From positions 1 through 64,000 of the forward strand of contig JAIBDD010000014.1 in the NCBI GenBank assembly GCA_024679565.1: a stretch of DNA of 64,000 bases, written 5' to 3'. The position numbers and the translations under genes are program-made. Position 1 is the first letter of the stretch. Each line of letters starts with the position of its first letter. Source of the stretch: Bacteroidota bacterium. GTDB taxonomy: Bacteria; Bacteroidota; Bacteroidia; NS11-12g; UBA9320. Shown here piece after piece: positions 34,488 to 42,760 of this stretch. The notes below the pieces were generated by a model that was given only the letters and a program-made list of their open reading frames with translations, ran no database searches and was not told the origin of the DNA.

Positions 34488-36251
34488 GTGAGTACTAACA
34501 GTAATGATAAAACGGGCAATGCGTTCGATCTCAAGTTGTTGAGACGTATTGTTTTGTTAGCAACACCATATAAAAAATATGGGTTGATTGCTGTGTTCAC
34601 TACCATTTCTTTAGCGGTTTTAATGCCGTTACAGCCGGTATTGATTCGTCTTTCATTGGATAAGTATATTGCCAATGGCGACCTGGAAGGGTTAACGCGT
34701 ATGTTAATCTTATTAATTAGCCTACTCATTTTGCAAACATTAATCATGTTTGTGAATACCTATTTAACCAATTGGTTGGGCCAAGAGGTCATAAGCGCGT
34801 TGCGGGTACGTGTGTTTAAACACTTAACCAGCCTAAAGGTGAAATTCTACGACAAAACGCCAATTGGAACCATGGTTACAAGAAGCGTTTCAGATATTGA
34901 AACAGTTGCCAATATCTTTTCTCAAGGCATCATAACCATTTCTGGTGATTTTCTAACCTTGTTTGTGATAACATTTTTGATGTTTTACACCGATTGGAAA
35001 CTGACCTTAATATGTTTAGCCGTATTGCCGTTGTTGATCTATGCGTCCAATCAGTTTCGCAAAGGCGTAAAAAGCGCATTTCAGCAAGTGCGTACACAGA
35101 TATCCCGCTTAAATTCATTTGTTCAGGAGCACATAACAGGAATGAGTGTAGTGCAAATTTTTAACCGCGAGGCGGCGGAAATAAAGAAGTTTAAAGAAAT
35201 CAATCGACTGCATCTTGAAGCCAATAAGAAATCAATTTTTCACTATGCTATTTTCTTTCCGATTGTTGAAATTATAACCGCCACATCTATTGGGTTAATG
35301 GTTTGGTACGGGTCACGGAATGCACTTAGTGGAAGCATTACGCCGGGTGTGATGGTATCCTTCATTTTGTACTTAAACATGTTTTTTAGACCTATCAGAA
35401 TGATTGCAGATAGGTTTAACACAATGCAGATGGGCATGGTCGCTTCAGAAAGAATATTTGCACTAATTGATGATCCAACGTATATCGAGGAAAACGGAAC
35501 GCATCAAGCTGAAGTAATAGGAAACGTTAAATTCGACAATGTTTCTTTTGGCTATATACCCGAAGAGCAAATAATACATAACATTTCATTTGATGTAGAG
35601 CCTGGGAAAACACTGGCAATCGTAGGCGCCACCGGTTCAGGTAAGTCAACTTTGGTAAACTTATTGACTAAGTTTTACGATTATCAGTCTGGGGTGATTA
35701 GCGTGGATGATGTAGATATAAAAAAGTGGGAGTTGGCGAGCTTAAGAAGCCAAATTGCATTTGTTCTGCAAGATGTGTTTTTGTTTTCGGGTACGGTAGA
35801 AGAAAACATTCGATTGGTTGAAGATCGCATCTCTAACACCGACATGTTGGAAGCGGCAAAACAGATTGGGGCTCATGATTTTATACAACGTATGGAAGGT
35901 GGGTACGACTACAATGTTATGGAACGTGGAAGTTCTTTATCGGTTGGGCAACGCCAGTTAATTTCTTTCGCACGCGCATTGGCTTTCAATCCCAAAATTC
36001 TAATCCTAGATGAAGCTACTTCGTCTGTTGACTCTGAAACCGAGGCACTAATACAAGAAGCCATAACGAAGCTTATGCATGGACGTACATCTATTGTGAT
36101 TGCCCACAGATTAAGTACGATCCGCAATGCAGATACGATTCTTGTTTTAGAGAAAGGAAAAGTGCTAGAAAAAGGATCGCATGACCAGTTGGTTGACCAA
36201 AAAGGAGCTTACTATAAACTTCTGATGAGTCAGCAATTCGAAGAGGTATAA
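34488..36251 (+). CDS. ABC transporter, fused membrane and ATPase domains (exporter type)
   Basis: 587 residues: six membrane helices (about residues 25-320) and an ATPase domain with GATGSGKSTLVNLL, the Q-loop FVLQDVFLFSG, the signature SLSVGQRQLISFARAL and Walker B ILILDEATSSVDSETE. This is the multidrug/lipid exporter layout of MsbA and LmrA/BmrA, acting as a dimer. The substrate is unknown. The start is GTG at 34488, with no RBS stronger than the usual for this genome. The C-terminal EEV is followed by a 139-bp gap before the caspase-like gene. Confidence 0.9.
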   Translation: MSTNSNDKTGNAFDLKLLRRIVLLATPYKKYGLIAVFTTISLAVLMPLQPVLIRLSLDKYIANGDLEGLTRMLILLISLLILQTLIMFVNTYLTNWLGQEVISALRVRVFKHLTSLKVKFYDKTPIGTMVTRSVSDIETVANIFSQGIITISGDFLTLFVITFLMFYTDWKLTLICLAVLPLLIYASNQFRKGVKSAFQQVRTQISRLNSFVQEHITGMSVVQIFNREAAEIKKFKEINRLHLEANKKSIFHYAIFFPIVEIITATSIGLMVWYGSRNALSGSITPGVMVSFILYLNMFFRPIRMIADRFNTMQMGMVASERIFALIDDPTYIEENGTHQAEVIGNVKFDNVSFGYIPEEQIIHNISFDVEPGKTLAIVGATGSGKSTLVNLLTKFYDYQSGVISVDDVDIKKWELASLRSQIAFVLQDVFLFSGTVEENIRLVEDRISNTDMLEAAKQIGAHDFIQRMEGGYDYNVMERGSSLSVGQRQLISFARALAFNPKILILDEATSSVDSETEALIQEAITKLMHGRTSIVIAHRLSTIRNADTILVLEKGKVLEKGSHDQLVDQKGAYYKLLMSQQFEEV

Positions 36252-36342
36252 ATTCAACTGATATTTTACCATATCTATAAATTCACTACAAGTGGTGATG
36301 TTTTCTATTTGTAATAAATCGTGTTTTGCGTTAAACAATCGT

Positions 36343-36363
36343 TGATTTCTGAAATAGAAATCA
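36343..36363. promoter_or_regulatory. 21-bp palindrome upstream of the caspase-like gene
   Basis: TGATTTCT-GAAAT-AGAAATCA is a perfect 8-bp inverted repeat with a 5-nt loop, ending 27 bp before the ATG at 36391. There is no following T-run, so it is not a typical terminator. It could be an operator or part of the mRNA leader (inference). Confidence 0.35.
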
Positions 36364-36390
36364 GTACCTAGATTTACTACAACCACGGAA

Positions 36391-37089
36391 ATGAGTCAAG
36401 AAAAATGGCCAAATAAAACTGCTGTACATTTTGGAATCACCAATACTTTGAGTGATGAGGTACAATTTGATGGAGAAAAAGATGCCGATTACTTCCATCT
36501 GTTTGCCAAACAAAAGGGATATGATTCTGAATTAGTCTTAAGCTCAAAAACACCGATTGGAGCCAAGCATATCAAACAACAGTTGTTAGAGTTAAAAGAA
36601 AATACGAGAAGCAATGGTTTATATTTTATTAGTATTTCTGGCTTGTCTTATGTAGAACGTAGTCGTTTTAATCCGTTTAAGCGAAGAAGGCGCAATAAGT
36701 CGTTGTTGTTGTCTGGTAATGAGGTTTTTACAAAACAAGATTTGATTGAATGTTTGTCTGTTTTTGATGCCGATGACCGCGTGTTTTTTCTGGTAAGTGA
36801 TTGTGAAACCAAAGGCCAAATCGAGAAAACGTCTGTTGCAACTAGTAAGTTTGAGAAACAAAATGTAATAACCAAGGCTGCTGTCTTGTCGCTAGGTTTT
36901 AACCCACGAGCGATGAAACATTTAAATATTAGTTCTGGTGCTTTAGATTTTGAATATGCCACAAAAACTGCCAACACCTTTCAAGATGTATTAGACAATC
37001 TAGACTCTTTAAATGCGTCCAATATGAAATATGTTAACTCTGATTTGGGTTGTTACAATACACATAAAAATGGCGCGTTCGTATTGTAG
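36391..37089 (+). CDS. caspase-like protein with a substituted catalytic His (degenerate peptidase C14 fold)
   Basis: The 232-residue protein follows the caspase/metacaspase order: an opening strand (TAVHFGITNTL), a helix (DADYFHLFAKQKGYDSELVLS), a helix (IKQQLLELKENTRSNGL), the strand ISISGLSYVERS, the strand SLLLSGNEVFTKQDLIECL, and RVFFLVSDCETKGQ. In active family members the fourth element reads S-G-H-G; here it is S-G-L-S, so the catalytic His is missing, while Cys 138 in VSDCETKG corresponds to the nucleophile. It is therefore a candidate pseudo-protease or a member with another activity. No signal peptide is visible. It lies 93 bp upstream of a sensor kinase gene. The fold call rests on motif spacing only. 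Confidence 0.5.
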   Translation: MSQEKWPNKTAVHFGITNTLSDEVQFDGEKDADYFHLFAKQKGYDSELVLSSKTPIGAKHIKQQLLELKENTRSNGLYFISISGLSYVERSRFNPFKRRRRNKSLLLSGNEVFTKQDLIECLSVFDADDRVFFLVSDCETKGQIEKTSVATSKFEKQNVITKAAVLSLGFNPRAMKHLNISSGALDFEYATKTANTFQDVLDNLDSLNASNMKYVNSDLGCYNTHKNGAFVL

Positions 37090-37182
37090 TCATATGTGAC
37101 TAGTCAGTGCTATTGGAATAGCTTCCTTGTCTCTCTTTTTTACCCTTCTATACCTTCTAAATAATATATTGCAGTTTTAAAA

Positions 37183-38382
37183 GTGACTGTGCTGCAAGAG
37201 CGTGTGTATTTGAACTTAAAGGCTACTATTTGGATGGCAATGTTGTTTGTCATGCTCGTTTGTACACATGGATGTGTTCAAACAGAAAGCGAACCAGGCA
37301 AACTAGTTCTGACCCACCTAGATTCGATAAACGACGTAGCCAGAAAATATTTAAAAGTCGACCTTGATTCAGCTAAATTATTAAGTGAGTCAGTTTTAAA
37401 CCAAGCCGAATTAAATAATGATTTAAGGAGCCAAGCTCGAGCCCAATTGGTGTTGGGCCGCGTGTATTACGAAAGAGGTACCTGCGATAGTTCTATCTGG
37501 ATGTTTAGAAGTGCCTTAAGTATCAGTTATACGTTAAAGGATACAACACTCATCGGCAAATCTTTTAGTAGCATAAGCACAGCATATATGTGCACGCGAA
37601 ATTTTGAAAAAGCACGGTTGTATTGCGACAGTGCCTATAGTATGCTAAGTACGCAAAACGAATACGAGTTGATGGCAAAAGCAGCAACAAACTGTGCGAT
37701 TTGCCATATTCAACACGAGCGATATGATGTAGCCAACGAGCGATTTGCAAAGGCTATCTATCATGCAAAGCAGTCCAGTAACAGTGGGTTTCTTGTTACA
37801 CTATATAATAACTATGGTTTGTTTAACAGAGATTTTGGGTCGAAAGACACCGGCACGTATTACTTAAATAAAGCCTTAAGTCTTGCTCGTAGCGCAGAAC
37901 TACACGTTTCTTTAGCCACCATCTATTTGAACTATGGACAAGATTTGCAGCAAGAAAACCCAGAACTTTCATCTTCATTTTTGGATTCAGCTTTACAATT
38001 GTCTAAACGTTATGATTTAAGCGACGTAGAAGAAATTACGTTGGGTGCCATAGCGATTAGTTTGCGTGATCAAAACAAACCAGCGGATATTGTTGGAGAC
38101 GCTTATGAACGCTACGTAGAGAAAGTAAAAGACAATAAAAAGCAGGCGCATTTACAATCGTTTGAGGAGTTTGAAGTCAAATATCAAATAGCTGAAAAGG
38201 AGGCAGAAAACTTGAGATTACTGAACCAAATACAGGCGAGGGAAGGTAGCCAGCGGCTCATCATTTTTATCTCTGTTGTTCTCGGTTTAATAAGCTTGTT
38301 CATCATCTGGTCGTTATTCCAAAGCAGAAAATTAGCTATCCGAGATCGCCAGATTTACCGCCAAAAGTGGACGCTATGTTGA
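37183..38382 (+). CDS. TPR-containing sensor domain of a histidine kinase (5' fragment, split by frameshift)
   Basis: 399 residues: an N-terminal membrane helix ending in a Cys (TIWMAMLFVMLVCTHGC), six or more TPR-like helical repeats (about 45-310, e.g. ALSISYTLKDTTLIGKSF, YLNKALSLARSAELHVSL), and a second membrane helix (RLIIFISVVLGLISLFIIWS). This is the usual input half of Bacteroidota TPR-type sensor kinases. The frame ends at RQKWTLC, exactly where homologous kinases continue, and the kinase half continues in another frame from 38367. One added A in the run at 38363-38366 would join RQK to VDAMLKTQEI. The start is GTG at 37183. Confidence 0.75.
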   Translation: MTVLQERVYLNLKATIWMAMLFVMLVCTHGCVQTESEPGKLVLTHLDSINDVARKYLKVDLDSAKLLSESVLNQAELNNDLRSQARAQLVLGRVYYERGTCDSSIWMFRSALSISYTLKDTTLIGKSFSSISTAYMCTRNFEKARLYCDSAYSMLSTQNEYELMAKAATNCAICHIQHERYDVANERFAKAIYHAKQSSNSGFLVTLYNNYGLFNRDFGSKDTGTYYLNKALSLARSAELHVSLATIYLNYGQDLQQENPELSSSFLDSALQLSKRYDLSDVEEITLGAIAISLRDQNKPADIVGDAYERYVEKVKDNKKQAHLQSFEEFEVKYQIAEKEAENLRLLNQIQAREGSQRLIIFISVVLGLISLFIIWSLFQSRKLAIRDRQIYRQKWTLC

Positions 38383-39035
38383 AGACGCAAGAGATTCAAA
38401 ACATTGATATCATGCTCGAGTCTCAATCTAACGAACGAACCCGAATAGCAACGGAGTTGCATGATAGGTTAGGCAGTATCTTAAGTGCGGTTAAGCTTAA
38501 CTTTAGTTCTATGGAAGAGCACTTTGGGAAAAAACAGGAATCTGCCAAAGTTCGTTTTGATGTTCTAAAAAAATTAATTGACGAAGCCGCATCTGAAGTT
38601 CGAAAAATATCACACGATTTAGCCTCTGGAGCTTTAGCAAAATTCGGCTTGATGCATGCGATTGAGCATCTCATTAAGGCCATTGAGGCGAGCGGGAAGA
38701 TTAAAATAAATCTATTTGCCCATGGTATGGACGAACGACTCTCAGGTCAGCAAGAAATTGTGTTGTACCGTATTTTACAAGAACTGGTCAGTAACGCACT
38801 AAAGCATGGCGTTGCAGATATCATAGATGTACATTTGATAAAAGAGAATGGAAAAGTTAGGTTAATTGTTGAAGACAATGGATCCGGCTTTGATAAAGAA
38901 AATATTGAACGCTCTCATGGGCTAGGTATACCCAATATTCGAAAACGTATTGAAACCGTAGGAGGGAGCTTTACTATAGACAGTAACGAAAAATCGGGTA
39001 CTACAGTCATCTTAGAATTTCCAATAGTTACATAA
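38367..39035 (+). CDS. histidine kinase catalytic half (3' fragment of the split sensor)
   Basis: 222 residues: a HisKA_3-type dimerisation domain with the phospho-acceptor His in ERTRIATELHDRLGSILS, then a HATPase_c domain with ELVSNALKHG (N box), VEDNGSGFDKEN (G1) and HGLGIPNIRKRIE (G2). It has no membrane or sensor part of its own and overlaps the TPR fragment by 16 bp in a different frame. If the pair is one gene with a one-base error or mutation, the whole protein would be about 617 residues. The kinase type is that of NarX/DesK-like two-component systems that pair with LuxR-type regulators, and one follows. Confidence 0.8.
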   Translation: MDAMLKTQEIQNIDIMLESQSNERTRIATELHDRLGSILSAVKLNFSSMEEHFGKKQESAKVRFDVLKKLIDEAASEVRKISHDLASGALAKFGLMHAIEHLIKAIEASGKIKINLFAHGMDERLSGQQEIVLYRILQELVSNALKHGVADIIDVHLIKENGKVRLIVEDNGSGFDKENIERSHGLGIPNIRKRIETVGGSFTIDSNEKSGTTVILEFPIVT

Positions 39036-39080
39036 AAAAAACATAACCAAGTGGCCAAACCAAATAAGTAACTAATTTTA

Positions 39081-39695
39081 GTGGATGATCACCAAATCGT
39101 TTTAGACGGCTTGAGTATTCTGCTCGAAAAAATTGAAGGTGTAACGGTGCTAAGAGGGTTTACAAACCCTAAAGACGCTTTAACCTTCTTAGAATATAAT
39201 GACGTAGATATTGTGTTAACGGATCTATCTATGCCTGAAATGTCTGGCATGGAGCTCACACAACGCATTAAAGGCAGCAACAGCAATACAAAGGTTATTG
39301 TGTTAACCATGCACAACGATGTAAAATCCATTAAAAACATTGTGCAGCTTGGAGCTGATGGCTATCTCTTAAAAAATACCGACTTCGATATTTTGCAAAC
39401 TGCATTGGAGTCTGTCATTAGCGGTCAGCAATATTTTGGAACCGAAATACTCGAAGCCATAGTTAATGATTTTAAGCCCAGCGTTGAGGTAGACGGAAAG
39501 AAGATCAATCTATCAAAACGTGAGTTAGGTATTTTAGAACTAATTGCCAAAGGGATGACCACAGATTCTATTGCTGAGCAACTTTTCATCAGTAAACATA
39601 CCGTTAATTCTCACAGAAGAAATTTGAACGTAAAACTTGGGGTTAGTCGGCTTGCTGAACTTGTTTCAAAAGCGAGGAGTTTGGGTCTGATTTAA
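39081..39695 (+). CDS. LuxR-type response regulator (receiver domain start truncated)
   Basis: 204 residues: a receiver domain with DDHQIV, the phospho-acceptor Asp in VLTDLSMPEMSG, Thr in VIVLTMHND and Lys in GYLLKNTDF, then a LuxR HTH (LSKRELGILELIAKGMTT and FISKHTVNSHRRN). The normal first strand (ILLVDDH) is not fully coded: GTG at 39081 starts in the middle of it. Upstream, GTG GCC AAA CCA AAT AAG followed by TAA at 39069-39071 is in frame, and ATT TTA precede the GTG, so a normal start appears to be blocked by a stop codon. Use of a rare ATT start at 39075 is possible. It is the output of the split kinase. Confidence 0.8.
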   Translation: MDDHQIVLDGLSILLEKIEGVTVLRGFTNPKDALTFLEYNDVDIVLTDLSMPEMSGMELTQRIKGSNSNTKVIVLTMHNDVKSIKNIVQLGADGYLLKNTDFDILQTALESVISGQQYFGTEILEAIVNDFKPSVEVDGKKINLSKRELGILELIAKGMTTDSIAEQLFISKHTVNSHRRNLNVKLGVSRLAELVSKARSLGLI

Positions 39696-39743
39696 AATCG
39701 CATAGCTTTTATTCACATATTCTTTTAGGTTATACCTAAGTCG

Positions 39744-39751
39744 TATTTTTG
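39744..39751 (+). promoter_or_regulatory. -7 element (TATTTTTG) of trpS
   Basis: TATTTTTG matches TAnnTTTG and ends 19 bp before the trpS ATG. No -33 TTG lies at 19-21 bp. Confidence 0.45.
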
Positions 39752-39770
39752 CCACTGAAAAATCTCAGTT

Positions 39771-40769
39771 ATGAAGACAGTTGTAAGCGGAATTCGACCT
39801 ACAGGGAAGTTACACTTGGGTAATTACTTTGGAGCCGTTAAAAGTTTTTTGCAAATGCAAGAAACACATAATGCTTTCTTTTTTATTGCTGACATTCATT
39901 CACTCACCACTCATCCAACACCAGCAGATTTACATAGTAATGTGCACCAAGTGTTGGCGGAGTATTTGGCCATGGGCTTAGACCCTGAAAAATGTACACT
40001 GTTTGTCCAAAGCGATGTTCCGCAAATTTCGGAGCTATATACGTACATGAACATGAACGCGTATTTGGGAGAGCTAGAGCGGTCAGCGTCTTTTAAAGAA
40101 AAGGTGAAAACGCAGCGCAATAATGTAAATGCAGGATTGCTGACATACCCTGTGTTAATGGCAGTAGATATTTTGATACATAAAGCTGATGTAGTTCCTG
40201 TCGGAAAAGACCAAGAACAGCATCTAGAGATGACCAGAGATTTTGCCAAAAGATTTAACCATATGTATGGTGTTCAATGTTTTAACGAACCTGAAGCATA
40301 CAGCAGAACAGGAAAGTTAGTAAAGGTACCTGGATTGACCAACAATGGTAAGATGAGCAAAAGTGGTGGGGAAGGAGATGCTATATTTTTTGATGACGAA
40401 GAAAAAGTCACCCACAAGAAAATTATGCGTGCGGTTACTGATTCTGGCCCAGAAACCATGAATCAAGAAAAACCAGAAGCCATTCAGAATCTGTTCGATA
40501 TCATGTCTCTGGTTTCATCTACAGACACAGTGGATCATTTTGATGCGTTGTACAACAAATGTGAAATTCGCTATGGTGACTTTAAGAAACAGCTGTCTGA
40601 AGATGTATTAAAATTCATATCACCGATAAGAGAACGTATTCAAGATATTAAAGAAGATAAAAGCTACCTGCAGCAAGTTACTCAAGCGGGTGCCGAAAAG
40701 GCAAAATCAAGTGCAGAAGCGACCTTAAAAGAAGTAAGGGAAATTATTGGTTTTAGAAGGTTTTATTAA
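39771..40769 (+). CDS. trpS: tryptophan-tRNA ligase
   Basis: A class I aminoacyl-tRNA synthetase of 332 residues: SGIRPTGKLHLGNYFGAV contains the HIGH-like sequence, VPVGKDQEQHLEMTRDFA binds Trp-AMP, and NNGKMSKSGGEGDAIF is the KMSKS loop. Length is normal for bacterial TrpRS. It charges tRNA-Trp in the cytosol. A promoter element stands in front and the gene appears to be transcribed alone. Confidence 0.96.
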   Translation: MKTVVSGIRPTGKLHLGNYFGAVKSFLQMQETHNAFFFIADIHSLTTHPTPADLHSNVHQVLAEYLAMGLDPEKCTLFVQSDVPQISELYTYMNMNAYLGELERSASFKEKVKTQRNNVNAGLLTYPVLMAVDILIHKADVVPVGKDQEQHLEMTRDFAKRFNHMYGVQCFNEPEAYSRTGKLVKVPGLTNNGKMSKSGGEGDAIFFDDEEKVTHKKIMRAVTDSGPETMNQEKPEAIQNLFDIMSLVSSTDTVDHFDALYNKCEIRYGDFKKQLSEDVLKFISPIRERIQDIKEDKSYLQQVTQAGAEKAKSSAEATLKEVREIIGFRRFY

Positions 40770-40778
40770 ATAGCTTTG
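40747..40778 (+). promoter_or_regulatory. promoter of the deoxynucleoside kinase gene, TTG-N21-TAGCTTTG
   Basis: TTG at 40747-40749, 21 bp, then TAGCTTTG at 40771-40778, matching the Bacteroidota pattern. It overlaps the end of trpS and gives a leader of about 37 nt before the ATG at 40821. Confidence 0.5.
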
Positions 40779-40820
40779 AACGGAGTAATAAAGTCACATT
40801 AAAGTCAACAGAGAAGGAAA

Positions 40821-41435
40821 ATGCACATTGCAATAGCCGGGAACATCGGAGCAGGAAAGTCAACGTTAACAAATTTACTTGCCAAACATTACAACTGGGA
40901 ACCACATTTTGAATCGTTAGATAACAATCCGTATATCTCTGACTTTTATGAAGATATGCAACGTTGGTCTTTCAATCTTCAGGTGTTTTTCCTCAATACC
41001 AGATTCAATGGCGTACAAAACATCCGCTCTCGCGGCGAAACGGTAATCCAGGATCGAACAATCTACGAAGACGCGTACATATTTGCACCCAACCTTCACG
41101 CGATGGGTTTAATGAGTACACGTGATTTTGATACATACCAAGCGTTGTTCTCTAGTATTAAGTCAATGCTTGAGCCACCTGACTTGATGATTTATCTGAG
41201 AGCAAGCATTTCTGCACTAGTAAATCGTATTCAAAAAAGAGGCCGAGAGTATGAAGACTCTATCCGCCTTGACTACCTTAAACGTTTAAATGAGCGATAC
41301 GAGGCTTGGATATCAACGTATACGGATGGCAAACTACTTATCATCGACGTTGATGATTTAGAATTCGAAACAAGTCAAGAAGATTTAGGTAAGATTATCA
41401 GCAAGATCGATGCTGAGGTTCACGGGTTGTTTTAG
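40821..41435 (+). CDS. deoxynucleoside kinase
   Basis: A 204-residue P-loop kinase of the dCK/dGK family: HIAIAGNIGAGKSTLTNLL, the substrate helix with NPYISDFYED and SFNLQVFFLNTRF, VIQDRTIYEDAYIFA (the conserved Glu/Asp-Arg) and the LID arginines in RIQKRGREYE. It phosphorylates deoxyadenosine, deoxyguanosine or deoxycytidine for nucleotide salvage; which one is uncertain. It is followed by the composite repeat at 41454. Confidence 0.9.
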   Translation: MHIAIAGNIGAGKSTLTNLLAKHYNWEPHFESLDNNPYISDFYEDMQRWSFNLQVFFLNTRFNGVQNIRSRGETVIQDRTIYEDAYIFAPNLHAMGLMSTRDFDTYQALFSSIKSMLEPPDLMIYLRASISALVNRIQKRGREYEDSIRLDYLKRLNERYEAWISTYTDGKLLIIDVDDLEFETSQEDLGKIISKIDAEVHGLF

Positions 41436-41453
41436 AATTTACAAGAAGCTGGG

Positions 41454-41544
41454 TAATTGATAATTGATAGTTGAGAATTGAAAATGATCCTTCAATCCCT
41501 CAATCATTCAGACATTCAATCCTTCCGACATTCCGACATTAAAT
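41454..41544. repeat. composite array: heptamers (TAATTGA-type) followed by octamers (CATTCAAT-type)
   Basis: Five 7-bp units (41454-41488: TAATTGA, TAATTGA, TAGTTGA, GAATTGA, AAATGAT) run directly into seven 8-bp units (41489-41544: CCTTCAAT, CCCTCAAT, CATTCAGA, CATTCAAT, CCTTCCGA, CATTCCGA, CATTAAAT). The last unit overlaps the ribH stop codon at 41541-41539. The same 7+8 composite recurs at 48482-48565. Confidence 0.85.
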
Positions 41545-42021
41545 AATCACTCCCTCAACCATTCTCAAAGCCGTATACGCAGCTTCTTCCCCTTTGTTGC
41601 CGTGTTTCCCACCAGCGCGATCTAGGGCTTGTTGTTGGTTGTCTGTTGTAAGTACACCAAATATGACTGGCTTGTCAAACTTTAAGTTTACATCACTTAT
41701 GCCGGTGGCTACTGCCTGACAAATGAAATCGAAATGACGTGTTTCACCTTGAATGACACAGCCAATTGATATGACTGCATCTATATCTTCGATCTGAGCA
41801 AGTTTCTGACTTCCTAATATCAACTCATAACTACCAGGAACCTGTATAGTTTTGATATTAGATTCCGGTATTCCCGCCTCGACCAGTACTTTGAGTGCTC
41901 CAGATAATAAAGCACCTGTTACGGCTTCGTTCCACTCAGAAACAACAATACCAATCTTCGCGTTTGGAAGTGTAGGAAGTTTCCCTGAAAATTCAGATAG
42001 GTTTTTGTCTTTAGAAGACAT
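41539..42021 (-). CDS. ribH: 6,7-dimethyl-8-ribityllumazine synthase
   Basis: A 160-residue lumazine synthase: IGIVVSEWNEAVTGALLSG at the start, VPGSYELILGSQKL, and the catalytic His region IQGETRHFDFICQAVA. It condenses the pyrimidinedione with dihydroxybutanone phosphate in riboflavin synthesis. Length is normal. Its stop overlaps a repeat array. It follows the TPR protein gene by 5 bp on the same strand. Confidence 0.95.
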   Translation of the reverse strand: MSSKDKNLSEFSGKLPTLPNAKIGIVVSEWNEAVTGALLSGALKVLVEAGIPESNIKTIQVPGSYELILGSQKLAQIEDIDAVISIGCVIQGETRHFDFICQAVATGISDVNLKFDKPVIFGVLTTDNQQQALDRAGGKHGNKGEEAAYTALRMVEGVII

Positions 42022-42026
42022 GTGAT

Positions 42027-42707
42027 TTACTTTATAGCAGCCTCAACTCGAGCAATTTCTTTCTCGATGTTTGCAGCGTACTGCGTAAGCTTGTAATCTT
42101 TCTTGACACGTTGAAGTGATTCTAATGCACCATCCCAATCTTCAATATGCATTTGCACTTTTGCTGCCTTCATTAACGCATATGGCGTAGTAAAAGTGTT
42201 ATCTCTTAAATTGGCTGCTTTCAAGTAATTTGAAACACCATCTTCAAAATTATCCATTTGCACATGGCAATCTCCTTCAAGACACATTGCTAAAGGTGCA
42301 ACCATTTCGTCGTCGAACGACACTTGTTGGATATATTCTAAAGCCTCTTCATAAGAACCTTTGTTTAATAAAGCACTTGCTGCTAGATATGCTGCGCGTT
42401 CACCTGCTGGCGTATTTCCAAATTCTTCAGCAACATCTTGTAAGCCTAATACTTCACCACCATCACCGTTAAGTGCTAAGTCAAGTGAATCTTGCTCGTA
42501 GAATTTCTCAGCTCTAAATAACTCGTCATTTGCTGCCGCGTTTCTTTTAGGTGTATATATAGAAGTGTAATACCAAAACCCAGCTGCAACTACTAATAAC
42601 GCAATACCTGCGTACATTAAGTTTTTCGAATTGTCCTCGATATATCCGAGTACCGAAAATGGTTTATTTTCAACAACTTCTTCGGTATTATTTTCTTCGT
42701 TACTCAT
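42027..42707 (-). CDS. TPR membrane protein (YfgM-like)
   Basis: 226 residues: an acidic N-terminal tail (NEENNTEEVVENKPF), one membrane helix (NLMYAGIALLVVAAGFWYY) and about five TPR-type repeats outside the cytoplasm (GNTPAGERAAYLAASALL, MAKAAKVQMHIEDWDGALE-like pattern). Single-helix TPR proteins of this layout resemble YfgM/AnfA-type membrane chaperones and are often encoded beside ribH in flavobacteria as I recall. Function is not established. It lies 53 bp behind pdhA, 5 bp before ribH. Confidence 0.72.
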   Translation of the reverse strand: MSNEENNTEEVVENKPFSVLGYIEDNSKNLMYAGIALLVVAAGFWYYTSIYTPKRNAAANDELFRAEKFYEQDSLDLALNGDGGEVLGLQDVAEEFGNTPAGERAAYLAASALLNKGSYEEALEYIQQVSFDDEMVAPLAMCLEGDCHVQMDNFEDGVSNYLKAANLRDNTFTTPYALMKAAKVQMHIEDWDGALESLQRVKKDYKLTQYAANIEKEIARVEAAIK

Positions 42708-42760
42708 CGCTTTAAAAATTTCTGCAATTATAGGTGTTAAATATGATTTTTGTTCAACAG

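Noticed and set aside
38355-38385. Programmed -1 frameshift as the explanation of the split sensor kinase
   Set aside because: The site C-CAA-AAG allows re-pairing only of the second tRNA and no stimulatory hairpin was seen directly downstream. A one-base deletion or sequencing error is the simpler reading, so slippage is kept only as an alternative in the finding.
41454-41544. The repeat arrays as CRISPR arrays
   Set aside because: The units are 7 and 8 bp without unique spacers, and no cas genes are present.
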